Shown: one piece after another, positions 14,994-20,133 of the stretch
Layout of the letters: each line of letters opens with the position of its first letter
How positions within the stretch are numbered: the stretch's first letter is position 1
Source: UBA12088 sp041920275
GTDB taxonomy: Bacteria > Patescibacteriota > Minisyncoccia > Phycocordibacterales > UBA12088
Assembly (NCBI GenBank): GCA_041920275.1
Contig: JAYRSE010000026.1
Location: 1-20,133, forward strand
Reading direction: 5' to 3'
Length of the DNA: 20,133 bases
Notes under the pieces: generated by a model
Told to the model about the DNA's origin: nothing
Databases searched by the model: none
The model's input: only the letters and a program-made list of their open reading frames with translations
Made by a program: the position numbers and the translations under genes

Positions 14994-17900
14994 TTAGTTG
15001 GTAGATCTGTTATTGATATCTTGGTCGGAAAGCAAGCGAACATCGAGTGCCAACGCGCGCATGTGATGCAAGAGGACGTTGAACGCAGCCGGCGTGTTCG
15101 CGTGCTCGATGCGGTTCCCGCGAACGATCGCGTCGAACGCGTTCGAACGACCCTGTATATCATCCGATTTGATGGTGAGCATCTCGCGAAGCGTATACGC
15201 GGCACCGTAGCCCAAGAGCGCCCACACCTCCATTTCACCGAAACGCTGACCTCCGTTCTGTGCCTTGCCACCCAATGGTTGCTGGGTGATGAGCGAGTAG
15301 GGTCCGATCGAGCGCATGTGGATCTTGTCTTCGACCATATGATGCAACTTCATGATGTACATGTATCCGATCGCGATCTTTTGATCGAACGTCTCACCGG
15401 TTCGCCCATCGCGTAAAGTGACCTTGCCGTCCTCGGGAAATCCCGCAGCAACAAGCTCTTCACGGATCTCCACCTCGTTCGCGCCGGCGAACGGCGGACA
15501 CACCGCCTGGTAACCGAGCGTGTGCGCGGCAAGACCGAGATGCAGCTCAAGGATCTGACCGAGGTTCATTCGGCTGGGAACACCGAGCGGGGTCAAGATC
15601 ACATCGATCGGTGTGCCATCTTCCATGTATGGCATGTCCTCCTCGGGCAGAATGCGAGAAATGACACCCTTGTTTCCGTGTCTTCCGGCGAGCTTGTCAC
15701 CGACCGATACGTTGCGCACCTGTGCGACCGTCACGTGAACCTTCTTAAGCACCCCCGACTGCAACAGGTCGCCATTCTCTCGACTGAACACCCGTACCGA
15801 GACAACACGGCCACGCTTACCACCCTCGAGACGCAAGCTGGTATCTTTGACGTCCTTTGCTTTTTCGCCGAAGATGGAGCGGAGCAATCGTTCCTCCGGC
15901 GTGAGCTGACTCTCACCTTTCGGGGTCACTTTCCCGACCAATATATCGCCGGTATGCACTTCCGCCCCGATCCGCACGATTCCTTCTTCGTCGAGATTCT
16001 TGAGCTTGTTCTCGCCCACGTTCGGAATGTCATGCGTCGTGACTTCGGGTCCAAGCTTGGTGTCGCGAACGACACACTCGAATTCCTCCATGTGAATGGA
16101 GCTGAATTTCGCATTCTTGACAAGACGCTCGGAAATGATGATCGCGTCTTCGTAGTTTGCACCACTCCATGGCATGAACGCCGACAACACGTTCTGGCCG
16201 AGAGCAAGCTGTCCTTGCACGGTCGAACTCGTATCGGCAAGCAACTGACCCTTCTTGACCTTGTCTCCCTTCTTCACGACCGGTCGCTGATAGAAACATG
16301 ACATGTCGTTCGTCCTGCTGAAACTTACGAGCGGGTAGCGCACCGGTTTACCTTCCTTCGGCGTAACCACGACATGCGAAGCGTCGATCGCGGTCACCTC
16401 TCCCGCTTCCCGAGCGAGCACCAAACGACCGGTGTCCAGTGCCGCCTTGTTCTCGATACCTGTTCCCACGAGCGGCACCTCCGGCACCACGCACGGCGTC
16501 GCCTGTTTCTGCATGTTACTACCCATGAGTGCGCGGTTCGCGTCATCGTGCTCGAGAAACGGGATCATGCTCGTTGCGACCGAGAAGGGTTGCGTGGTCG
16601 CGACGTCCATGTATTCAACATCATCACGCGAAACCAAACGCGGCTCTCCGTACCGACGCACCTCGATCTGCTGCTCGATTATGCGCCCCTTCTCGTCAAG
16701 CGCGGTCGCTGCGTGAGCAATGGACGCGCTCTCCTCTTCAAGGGCATTCAGGTATGCGATCTCACCGGTGACAACACCCTTCGCAACCTTGACGTACGGA
16801 GTCTGAATGAAACCGAAACGATCGATCATGCTGTAGTTGGCGAGTTGCAGGATAAGGCCGATGTTCGGACCTTCCGGTGTGTGAATGGGACACACTCTGC
16901 CGTAGTGGGAAGGATGCACATCCCGCACCTCGAAACCGGCACGTTCGCGGGTGAGACCGCCGGGTCCCAAAGCCGACACACGACGAAGGTGTTCAAGCTC
17001 GGTGAGCATGTTCTGCTGCTGCATGAACTGCGAAAGCTGATTGGTGGTGAAGAATTCCTTGATGGCCGCCTGGAGCGGGCGTGGATTCACGATCGTGACC
17101 GGCGAGCTCGTTTCCGGCTCGATCGTACTCATGCGGTCCTGGATGTTACGCTTCATGCGCGAGACACCAACCCGTATCTTTTGCTGCATCATCTCGCCGA
17201 CAAAACGAACGCGTCGAAAACCGAGATGATCGATGTCGTCCGCAAGCGCCTTCGGATCGTGATTAAGCGCTATGATATGCGAAACGATCTGTACCAGATC
17301 ATCGATCGTGACCGTGCGTATCGCCATCTCCTTCTCACCCATAGGTCGTTTGAAGCGCGCATTGAAACGATGCCGACCGACCTCCGAGAGATCGTATCGC
17401 TCCGAACCGAAGACCGACCGCACGAAATCGCGCGCGGTCTCGGGCGTGGCAATGTCGCCATCGCGCATCCGCCGATACATTTCCACGTAGGCATCGGAAG
17501 CGCTTTTCGCCGGATCCTTTTCAAGCGTGGTCTTGATCCACTGCTCGGCATGCTCGTTCGATGAGAACCGCGCGAGTATGTCCGCATTGTTCTCAGCACC
17601 CAAAATGCGCAAGTAGGAAGTTACCGGTATCTTCCGTTTGCGATCAACGCGCACGTAGATGGCCCCATCCGCTTCCGAGTCGATCTCGATCCACACACCC
17701 CTTCCGGGTATGATCTTTGCGCCAAAGTACGTATTGCCCTTGATGATCTGCGAGGTGAAGAAGATACCGGAACTGCGGGCGAGTTGTGGCACCACCACGC
17801 GTTCAACACCGTTGATGACGAACGTGCCGTGATCGGTCATCATGGGAAAATCCGCAAGAAAGATCTCCTGTGTATTCTCGGTGCCGAGCGTCTTGTTCTT

Positions 17901-18185
17901 CAAACGAATATGCGCCTTGAGCGGCACTTCGTATGTGCGCATGTTCTCTTTCGCATAGTACTCGTCGAACTGCGGCTCGCCGAGCGTGAACGATTCGAAG
18001 AAGAGATCGAATTTCTTTTCACCATAATCGCGTATGGGCGAAAATTCCTTGAAGACCTCCGTGATACCGTCTTTGATCAACCACTCGAAACTGGTGAGCT
18101 GCGGCTCGACCAAGTTGGGAAGTTTGGTGTTCGGTGCGCGGTACCGCTTGAACGTTTTCTGCTTGAGTGCTGGTGTGTGCGACAT
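14994..18185 (-). CDS. rpoB: DNA-directed RNA polymerase subunit beta
   Basis: The 1063-aa beta subunit is shorter than that of B. subtilis or E. coli, lacking their lineage inserts. Conserved blocks include the N-terminal protrusion, the rifampicin pocket QLSQFMQQQN (383-392) running into RRVSALGPGGLTRERAGFEV (401-420), and HYGRVCPIHTPEGPNIGL (427-444). Further blocks are VGDKLAGRHGNKGVIS in the catalytic core and GGKAQNGGQRFGEMEVWAL near the C-terminus. In the rifampicin pocket Gln389 and Gln391 stand where most bacteria have Asp (E. coli 516) and Asn (518); the equivalents of His526 and Ser531 are unchanged. The gene starts at the ATG at 18185 and is preceded by a leader of about 185 nt. 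No rplJL genes are adjacent, so the ribosomal-protein control typical of model bacteria is not present here in cis. Confidence 0.98.
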   Translation of the reverse strand: MSHTPALKQKTFKRYRAPNTKLPNLVEPQLTSFEWLIKDGITEVFKEFSPIRDYGEKKFDLFFESFTLGEPQFDEYYAKENMRTYEVPLKAHIRLKNKTLGTENTQEIFLADFPMMTDHGTFVINGVERVVVPQLARSSGIFFTSQIIKGNTYFGAKIIPGRGVWIEIDSEADGAIYVRVDRKRKIPVTSYLRILGAENNADILARFSSNEHAEQWIKTTLEKDPAKSASDAYVEMYRRMRDGDIATPETARDFVRSVFGSERYDLSEVGRHRFNARFKRPMGEKEMAIRTVTIDDLVQIVSHIIALNHDPKALADDIDHLGFRRVRFVGEMMQQKIRVGVSRMKRNIQDRMSTIEPETSSPVTIVNPRPLQAAIKEFFTTNQLSQFMQQQNMLTELEHLRRVSALGPGGLTRERAGFEVRDVHPSHYGRVCPIHTPEGPNIGLILQLANYSMIDRFGFIQTPYVKVAKGVVTGEIAYLNALEEESASIAHAATALDEKGRIIEQQIEVRRYGEPRLVSRDDVEYMDVATTQPFSVATSMIPFLEHDDANRALMGSNMQKQATPCVVPEVPLVGTGIENKAALDTGRLVLAREAGEVTAIDASHVVVTPKEGKPVRYPLVSFSRTNDMSCFYQRPVVKKGDKVKKGQLLADTSSTVQGQLALGQNVLSAFMPWSGANYEDAIIISERLVKNAKFSSIHMEEFECVVRDTKLGPEVTTHDIPNVGENKLKNLDEEGIVRIGAEVHTGDILVGKVTPKGESQLTPEERLLRSIFGEKAKDVKDTSLRLEGGKRGRVVSVRVFSRENGDLLQSGVLKKVHVTVAQVRNVSVGDKLAGRHGNKGVISRILPEEDMPYMEDGTPIDVILTPLGVPSRMNLGQILELHLGLAAHTLGYQAVCPPFAGANEVEIREELVAAGFPEDGKVTLRDGRTGETFDQKIAIGYMYIMKLHHMVEDKIHMRSIGPYSLITQQPLGGKAQNGGQRFGEMEVWALLGYGAAYTLREMLTIKSDDIQGRSNAFDAIVRGNRIEHANTPAAFNVLLHHMRALALDVRLLSDQDINNRSTN

Positions 18186-18243
18186 ACTGAGGGACTTTTA
18201 TTCTTACTAGGGTTCTTGATAAAAGCGGCGAGACATGCAAAAC

Positions 18244-18263
18244 TCCCTCTCAACAAGGAGGGA
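18244..18263 (-). terminator. Possible attenuator hairpin in rpoB leader
   Basis: On the minus strand TCCCTC (18263... side reads TCCCTC) pairs with GAGGGA over 6 bp around an 8-nt loop, followed by GTTTTGC. The short U-tract makes it a weak terminator-like hairpin about 60 nt upstream of the rpoB start, where attenuation would act. A 10-nt palindrome, ACTCTAGAGT, lies just upstream at 18275-18284. Function is not shown. Confidence 0.3.
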
Positions 18264-18316
18264 CTCCACGCGCGACTCTAGAGTGCATTGACACTAGGGT
18301 GGTGTTTAAGGCGCTG

Positions 18317-18322
18317 ATAATA
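18317..18322 (-). promoter_or_regulatory. Possible second rpoB -10 (P2)
   Basis: TATTAT (5/6) is read on the minus strand inside the rpoB leader. A weak TTGTTC lies about 16 nt upstream. It would give a leader about 125 nt long. This is clearly weaker evidence than the upstream TTGACA/TATACT pair. Confidence 0.25.
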
Positions 18323-18376
18323 CACATTCAGCTCTCCAGAACAACCGCAACTCAATCACCAGAGACAGATACTCAC

Positions 18377-18404
18377 AGTATAGTCAATAAAGGGCAAATG
18401 TCAA
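18377..18404 (-). promoter_or_regulatory. rpoBC promoter (TTGACA-16-TATACT)
   Basis: On the minus strand a perfect TTGACA (18404-18399) and TATACT (18382-18377) are separated by 16 nt, the best sigma-70-type promoter in the window. The start site should be near 18370, leaving a leader of about 185 nt before rpoB. Two further TTGAC pentamers flank it, at 18414 (TTGACC) and 18387 (TTGACT). Confidence 0.75.
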
Positions 18405-18432
18405 GTGCGGTCAACCCCTCTTTCGAAAAAAC

Positions 18433-18441
18433 TGTGGATAA
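18433..18441 (-). promoter_or_regulatory. Perfect DnaA-box sequence upstream of rpoB promoter
   Basis: The minus strand reads TTATCCACA, identical to the E. coli consensus DnaA box, 29 nt upstream of the rpoB -35 and 16 nt after the trmD stop. Only one box is present, so it is not an origin. It may be a DnaA regulatory or titration site, or chance. Confidence 0.3.
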
Positions 18442-18456
18442 CACCCGTTCCGCACA

Positions 18457-19095
18457 TTACCCCGCCCGCCATTTGTCGATCTCCTTGTGGTTGCCGCTCA
18501 AAAGGACCTTTGGCACCGCATACTCCTTCCGTTTCCACTTGAGCACCTCGGGGCGTGTATAGACATCGCCCGATGCGACACGGCGTTCCTCAACCGATTC
18601 GTCATGTCCCAAAACACCCGGAAGACGACGGGTCACACAATCAAGCACCACCATCGCGGGTAATTCGCCACCGGTAAGCGTATACGGACCGATGGAAAGT
18701 GACTCCGCATCCAGTACCTCTTTCACCCGCGCGTCCACCCCCTCATACCTGCCACACACCATGACGACATGGTTGTAGTGTTTCGCCGTCATGTCCGCGT
18801 ATTCGGTGTCGAACTGCGTACCACCGGGTTCGAAAAAAAGGACTCGCACCTTGCTTCTATCCTTCCTGCCGATCGCCTTCTGCGCCGCCTTGAGCACACT
18901 TTCCGCCTCAAGCACCATGCCGGGGCCTCCTCCGTACGGCCGTCGATCGACTCGCGCCCACTTGTCCTTCGTGAAATCGCGCGGGTTGTAAAAAGAAACC
19001 GCGATCTTCTTGCGTTCGATCGCACGCTTCACGATCGACTCACCGAGGTACGATCCGAATGCGGCGGGAAAAAGAGTGATGATATGGAAATGCAT
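18457..19095 (-). CDS. trmD: tRNA (guanine-N1-)-methyltransferase
   Basis: TrmD methylates G37 of tRNAs reading codons that begin with C or G-rich anticodon loops (G36pG37), preventing +1 frameshifts. It uses S-adenosylmethionine bound in a deep trefoil knot and acts as a dimer. The 212-aa protein shows RRPYGGGPGMVL (51-62), VCGRYEGVDARV (113-124) and the knot segment LSIGPYTLTGGELPAMVVLD (133-152). The tRNA-side segment VYTRPEVL (178-185) is followed by VLLSGNH (197-203). It ends soon after IDKWR, so the C-terminal tRNA-binding domain is shortened by roughly 25-40 residues compared with model TrmD. Asp177, two positions before the YTRP tyrosine, is the nearest candidate for the catalytic aspartate. 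The ATG at 19095 fits the family start better than the GTG at 19107. rimM and rplS, its usual neighbours, are absent. Confidence 0.95.
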   Translation of the reverse strand: MHFHIITLFPAAFGSYLGESIVKRAIERKKIAVSFYNPRDFTKDKWARVDRRPYGGGPGMVLEAESVLKAAQKAIGRKDRSKVRVLFFEPGGTQFDTEYADMTAKHYNHVVMVCGRYEGVDARVKEVLDAESLSIGPYTLTGGELPAMVVLDCVTRRLPGVLGHDESVEERRVASGDVYTRPEVLKWKRKEYAVPKVLLSGNHKEIDKWRAG

Positions 19096-19133
19096 ACAGT
19101 GGATCACATCGAGAAGAACATGGACACGGTATC

Positions 19134-19200
19134 ACGATCGCCCCTGAGCATCAAAACGCTCGCAACCCTCCATCTGAGAGCGCGAGCGTTCGACGATCGT
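19134..19200 (-). terminator. Candidate terminator or attenuator between KH gene and trmD
   Basis: AACGCTCGC (19155-19163) and GCGAGCGTT (19182-19190) are a perfect 9-bp inverted repeat with an 18-nt loop. On the minus strand the stem is followed by TTGATG, giving a total run of four T including two stem bases. An outer pair ACGATCG (19134-19140) / CGATCGT (19194-19200) extends the fold. It fills most of the 117-bp gap before trmD. The loop is long and the U-tract short, so partial termination or attenuation is more likely than full termination. Confidence 0.4.
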
Positions 19201-19212
19201 CAGAAATGTTCG

Positions 19213-19557
19213 TTAGATCTTGAGATCCGCCATCGCCTCGTCGAGCGAGCGGGCGACCTCACTTGTCGCAGAACCCTCGGTTACCGGCTGTTGCTGAGAA
19301 CGGAGTCCGCCGACCGGCTCGTTGATCTTAAGGTTGACCCGTGAATTGTTCTTCATGCCCACCACGCGCAGAAGCGTCCGTATGGCCTTCGCGGTATTCC
19401 CACTGCGACCAATGATCTTACCCATATCTTCAGCATGGACATCGAGCGTAAGCAGTACGCCCATTTCGTCGACCGTGCGCTCCACCTTGACCGCTTCAGG
19501 ATGGTCTACCAAGCCCTTAACCACAAACTCCAGAAATTCCTTATCTTCCTGCTGCAT
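19213..19557 (-). CDS. khpA: KH-domain RNA-binding protein (KhpA-like)
   Basis: This small 114-aa RNA-binding protein belongs to the KhpA/YlqC family, which in Gram-positive bacteria works with KhpB and affects RNA metabolism and cell size. The core KH fold spans about 1-80: FLEFVVKGLVDHPEAV (8-23), a beta strand pair, and the RNA-binding GxxG loop IIGRSGNTAKAIR (48-60, Gly50-Arg-Ser-Gly53). A C-terminal extension of about 35 residues, rich in Gln, Ser and Glu, is longer than in typical KhpA proteins and has no recognised motif. The start is the ATG at 19557, with a TATACT -10 eight bases upstream and no Shine-Dalgarno. Position directly after rpsP is the classical context of this family. Confidence 0.9.
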   Translation of the reverse strand: MQQEDKEFLEFVVKGLVDHPEAVKVERTVDEMGVLLTLDVHAEDMGKIIGRSGNTAKAIRTLLRVVGMKNNSRVNLKINEPVGGLRSQQQPVTEGSATSEVARSLDEAMADLKI

Positions 19558-19565
19558 AACGTTTA

Positions 19566-19571
19566 AGTATA
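19566..19571 (-). promoter_or_regulatory. -10 element of khpA-like gene
   Basis: TATACT is read on the minus strand, ending 8 nt before the ATG. A CTGACG lies 15 nt upstream, a possible but badly spaced -35. The spacing predicts a leaderless or near-leaderless transcript separate from the rpsP mRNA. Confidence 0.5.
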
Positions 19572-19591
19572 GTTACTGAATAAGGCCGTCA

Positions 19592-19612
19592 GGTGTATCG
19601 CTGACATACACC
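19592..19612. repeat. Inverted repeat between rpsP and khpA-like gene
   Basis: GGTGTAT (19592-19598) and ATACACC (19606-19612) are a perfect 7-bp inverted repeat with a 7-nt loop. An overlapping alternative pairing, GTCAG/CTGAC (19589-19593 with 19601-19605), would exclude it. It covers the -35 region of the khpA promoter, so it could be an operator, or a weak 3' hairpin of the rpsP transcript; no T-tract follows. Confidence 0.4.
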
Positions 19613-19650
19613 ATTGTACCTGTTTCCTGTTCGGCTGCAAACTCCCGAGG

Positions 19651-19947
19651 CTACTTTACGGCCTCCTCTTTTGCCGGCGCGGGGGCACGCTTAGGTACTC
19701 GTTTTTCGCCCGCGACGATACCGTTCGTCACGAACAGATTGAAGACGGTATCGGAAGGACATGCACCCCGTGCCATCCACTCTTTCGCCTTCGCCGCGTC
19801 GATCTGCACGTTGTTCGTGTGAGGATCGTACGATCCCAGTTGGGCGACACACTGTGCGCTCGTGGTCGTGCGGGTATGCTCGCTCACCACTACGCGAAAC
19901 GCCGCATGGTTGCGCCTTCCTACACGTTGAAGTCGTATCTTTAACAT
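19651..19947 (-). CDS. rpsP: 30S ribosomal protein S16
   Basis: S16 is a small-subunit protein that binds the 5' domain of 16S rRNA and is needed for assembly. The 98-aa protein begins MLKIRLQRVGRRNHAAFRVV, the typical S16 first strand, and has QLGSYDPHTN (36-45), DAAKAKEWMARGACPSDTV (50-68) and a terminal Ala/Pro/Lys-rich tail (about 80-98). The ATG at 19947 is chosen over a TTG at 19986, because that TTG is itself the first part of the TTGACT -35 hexamer. The gene is first in the rpsP-khpA-trmD block, which lacks rimM. No Shine-Dalgarno is seen; the promoter geometry suggests a leader of only a few nucleotides. Confidence 0.97.
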   Translation of the reverse strand: MLKIRLQRVGRRNHAAFRVVVSEHTRTTTSAQCVAQLGSYDPHTNNVQIDAAKAKEWMARGACPSDTVFNLFVTNGIVAGEKRVPKRAPAPAKEEAVK

Positions 19948-19957
19948 AGTGGTGAGT

Positions 19958-19986
19958 ACTCTACCAGAGTGCCGTCCGCTAGTCAA
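19958..19986 (-). promoter_or_regulatory. rpsP promoter (TTGACT-17-TAGAGT, extended -10)
   Basis: On the minus strand TTGACT (19986-19981) is followed after 17 nt by TAGAGT (19963-19958), with TGG immediately before the -10 hexamer. The -10 ends 10 nt before the ATG, so transcription should start about 3-4 nt upstream of the start codon. Confidence 0.65.
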
Positions 19987-20009
19987 CAGGCGCGCTATAG
20001 CTAATAAGT

Positions 20010-20051
20010 TCGGTTACCCAACCCCTCCCGTATAGACAGTAAATCGGTTAC
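20010..20051 (+). repeat. 8-nt direct repeat TCGGTTAC
   Basis: TCGGTTAC occurs at 20010-20017 and again at 20044-20051, 34 nt apart, in the gap between rpsP and the ORF at the right edge. A candidate -10, TATAGA (20031-20036), lies between the copies. The repeats could be protein-binding sites or part of an element end, but eight bases is short. Confidence 0.25.
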
Positions 20052-20063
20052 TCTGCCCGCCAT

Positions 20064-20133
20064 ATGAATATGGCAACAAAACATACCGTTCTGCAAGCCA
20101 ACCTGCAGAAGTGGCTCGCCTGTAAAGATGACC
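20064..20133 (+). CDS. 5' end of unidentified ORF, cut by window edge
   Basis: An open frame starts at ATG 20064, with a second ATG at 20070, and stays open for 23 codons to the window end: MNMATKHTVLQANLQKWLAC followed by KDD. It points away from rpsP. The residues KHTVLQANLQKWL form a basic amphipathic helix that resembles, by memory only, N-termini of integrase-core (DDE) transposases in Parcubacteria genomes. That is not enough to name it. No Shine-Dalgarno is seen. Confidence 0.4.
   Translation, partial: MNMATKHTVLQANLQKWLACKDD

Noticed and set aside
16374..17564. Plus-strand open frame of 396 codons opposite rpoB, and similar ones at 12597-13763 and 13938-14966
   Set aside because: All are antisense to conserved rpoB/rpoC blocks, with no promoter or recognisable protein features.
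18288..18322. Plus-strand TTGACA followed by GATAAT in the rpoB leader
   Set aside because: The hexamers are 22 nt apart, too far for a sigma-70 promoter, and no plus-strand gene follows.

Overview
The window reads as a chromosomal segment of a Candidate Phyla Radiation bacterium (Patescibacteria, most likely Parcubacteria/Paceibacteria) of moderate GC. The grounds are family-level: compact housekeeping enzymes (RpoB 1063 aa, TrmD 212 aa, a DnaX lacking its zinc module), a membrane-anchored Clp ATPase with a dead first AAA+ domain, an rpsP-KH-trmD block without rimM or rplS, and genes with almost no Shine-Dalgarno sequences. TGA is used as a stop (DHH protein, dus, serS, dprA), so the standard bacterial code (11) applies, not code 25. 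No plasmid, phage or CRISPR signature is visible. The only possible mobile-element trace is the start of an ORF at the right edge.

Layout. 1-146: a hairpin-rich stretch with an inverted copy of the tRNA-Gln 3' end. 147-217 (-): tRNA-Gln(UUG). 265-3622 (-): dnaX, two tandem histidine phosphatases and a DHH phosphoesterase, closely packed and leading toward the tRNA. 3830-4807 (-): tRNA-dihydrouridine synthase. 4868-7756 (-): a small membrane protein followed 3 nt later by the Clp ATPase. 7828-10073 (-): serS and an FtsQ-like POTRA protein overlapping by ATGA. 10074-10374: a divergent 301-bp region holding a strongly folded serS leader and the dprA promoter. 10375-11223 (+): dprA, the only complete gene on the + strand, convergent with rpoC across a 13-bp bidirectional terminator. 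11280-18185 (-): rpoC and rpoB behind a long leader with a TTGACA/TATACT promoter. 18457-19947 (-): trmD, KH protein, rpsP. 20064-end (+): the first codons of an unidentified ORF.

Functionally the segment is core information processing: transcription (rpoBC), replication clamp loading (dnaX), translation (serS, rpsP, tRNA-Gln), tRNA modification (trmD, dus), DNA uptake/recombination (dprA), cell division (ftsQ-like) and protein quality control (Clp).

The most notable observations are: a recurrent promoter layout with a TATACT-type, often TGn-extended, -10 only 6-10 nt before the start codon, implying leaderless mRNAs; a 13-bp, G-U-containing helix closing a branched RNA at the start of the serS leader; lineage-type changes at functional sites of the RNA polymerase (rifampicin-pocket D516Q equivalent, altered trigger loop) and of the Clp ATPase (no aromatic pore loop, no LGF ClpP-docking tripeptide); and the inverted tRNA 3'-end repeat. 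I did not identify a multi-gene novel defence or biosynthetic system here.
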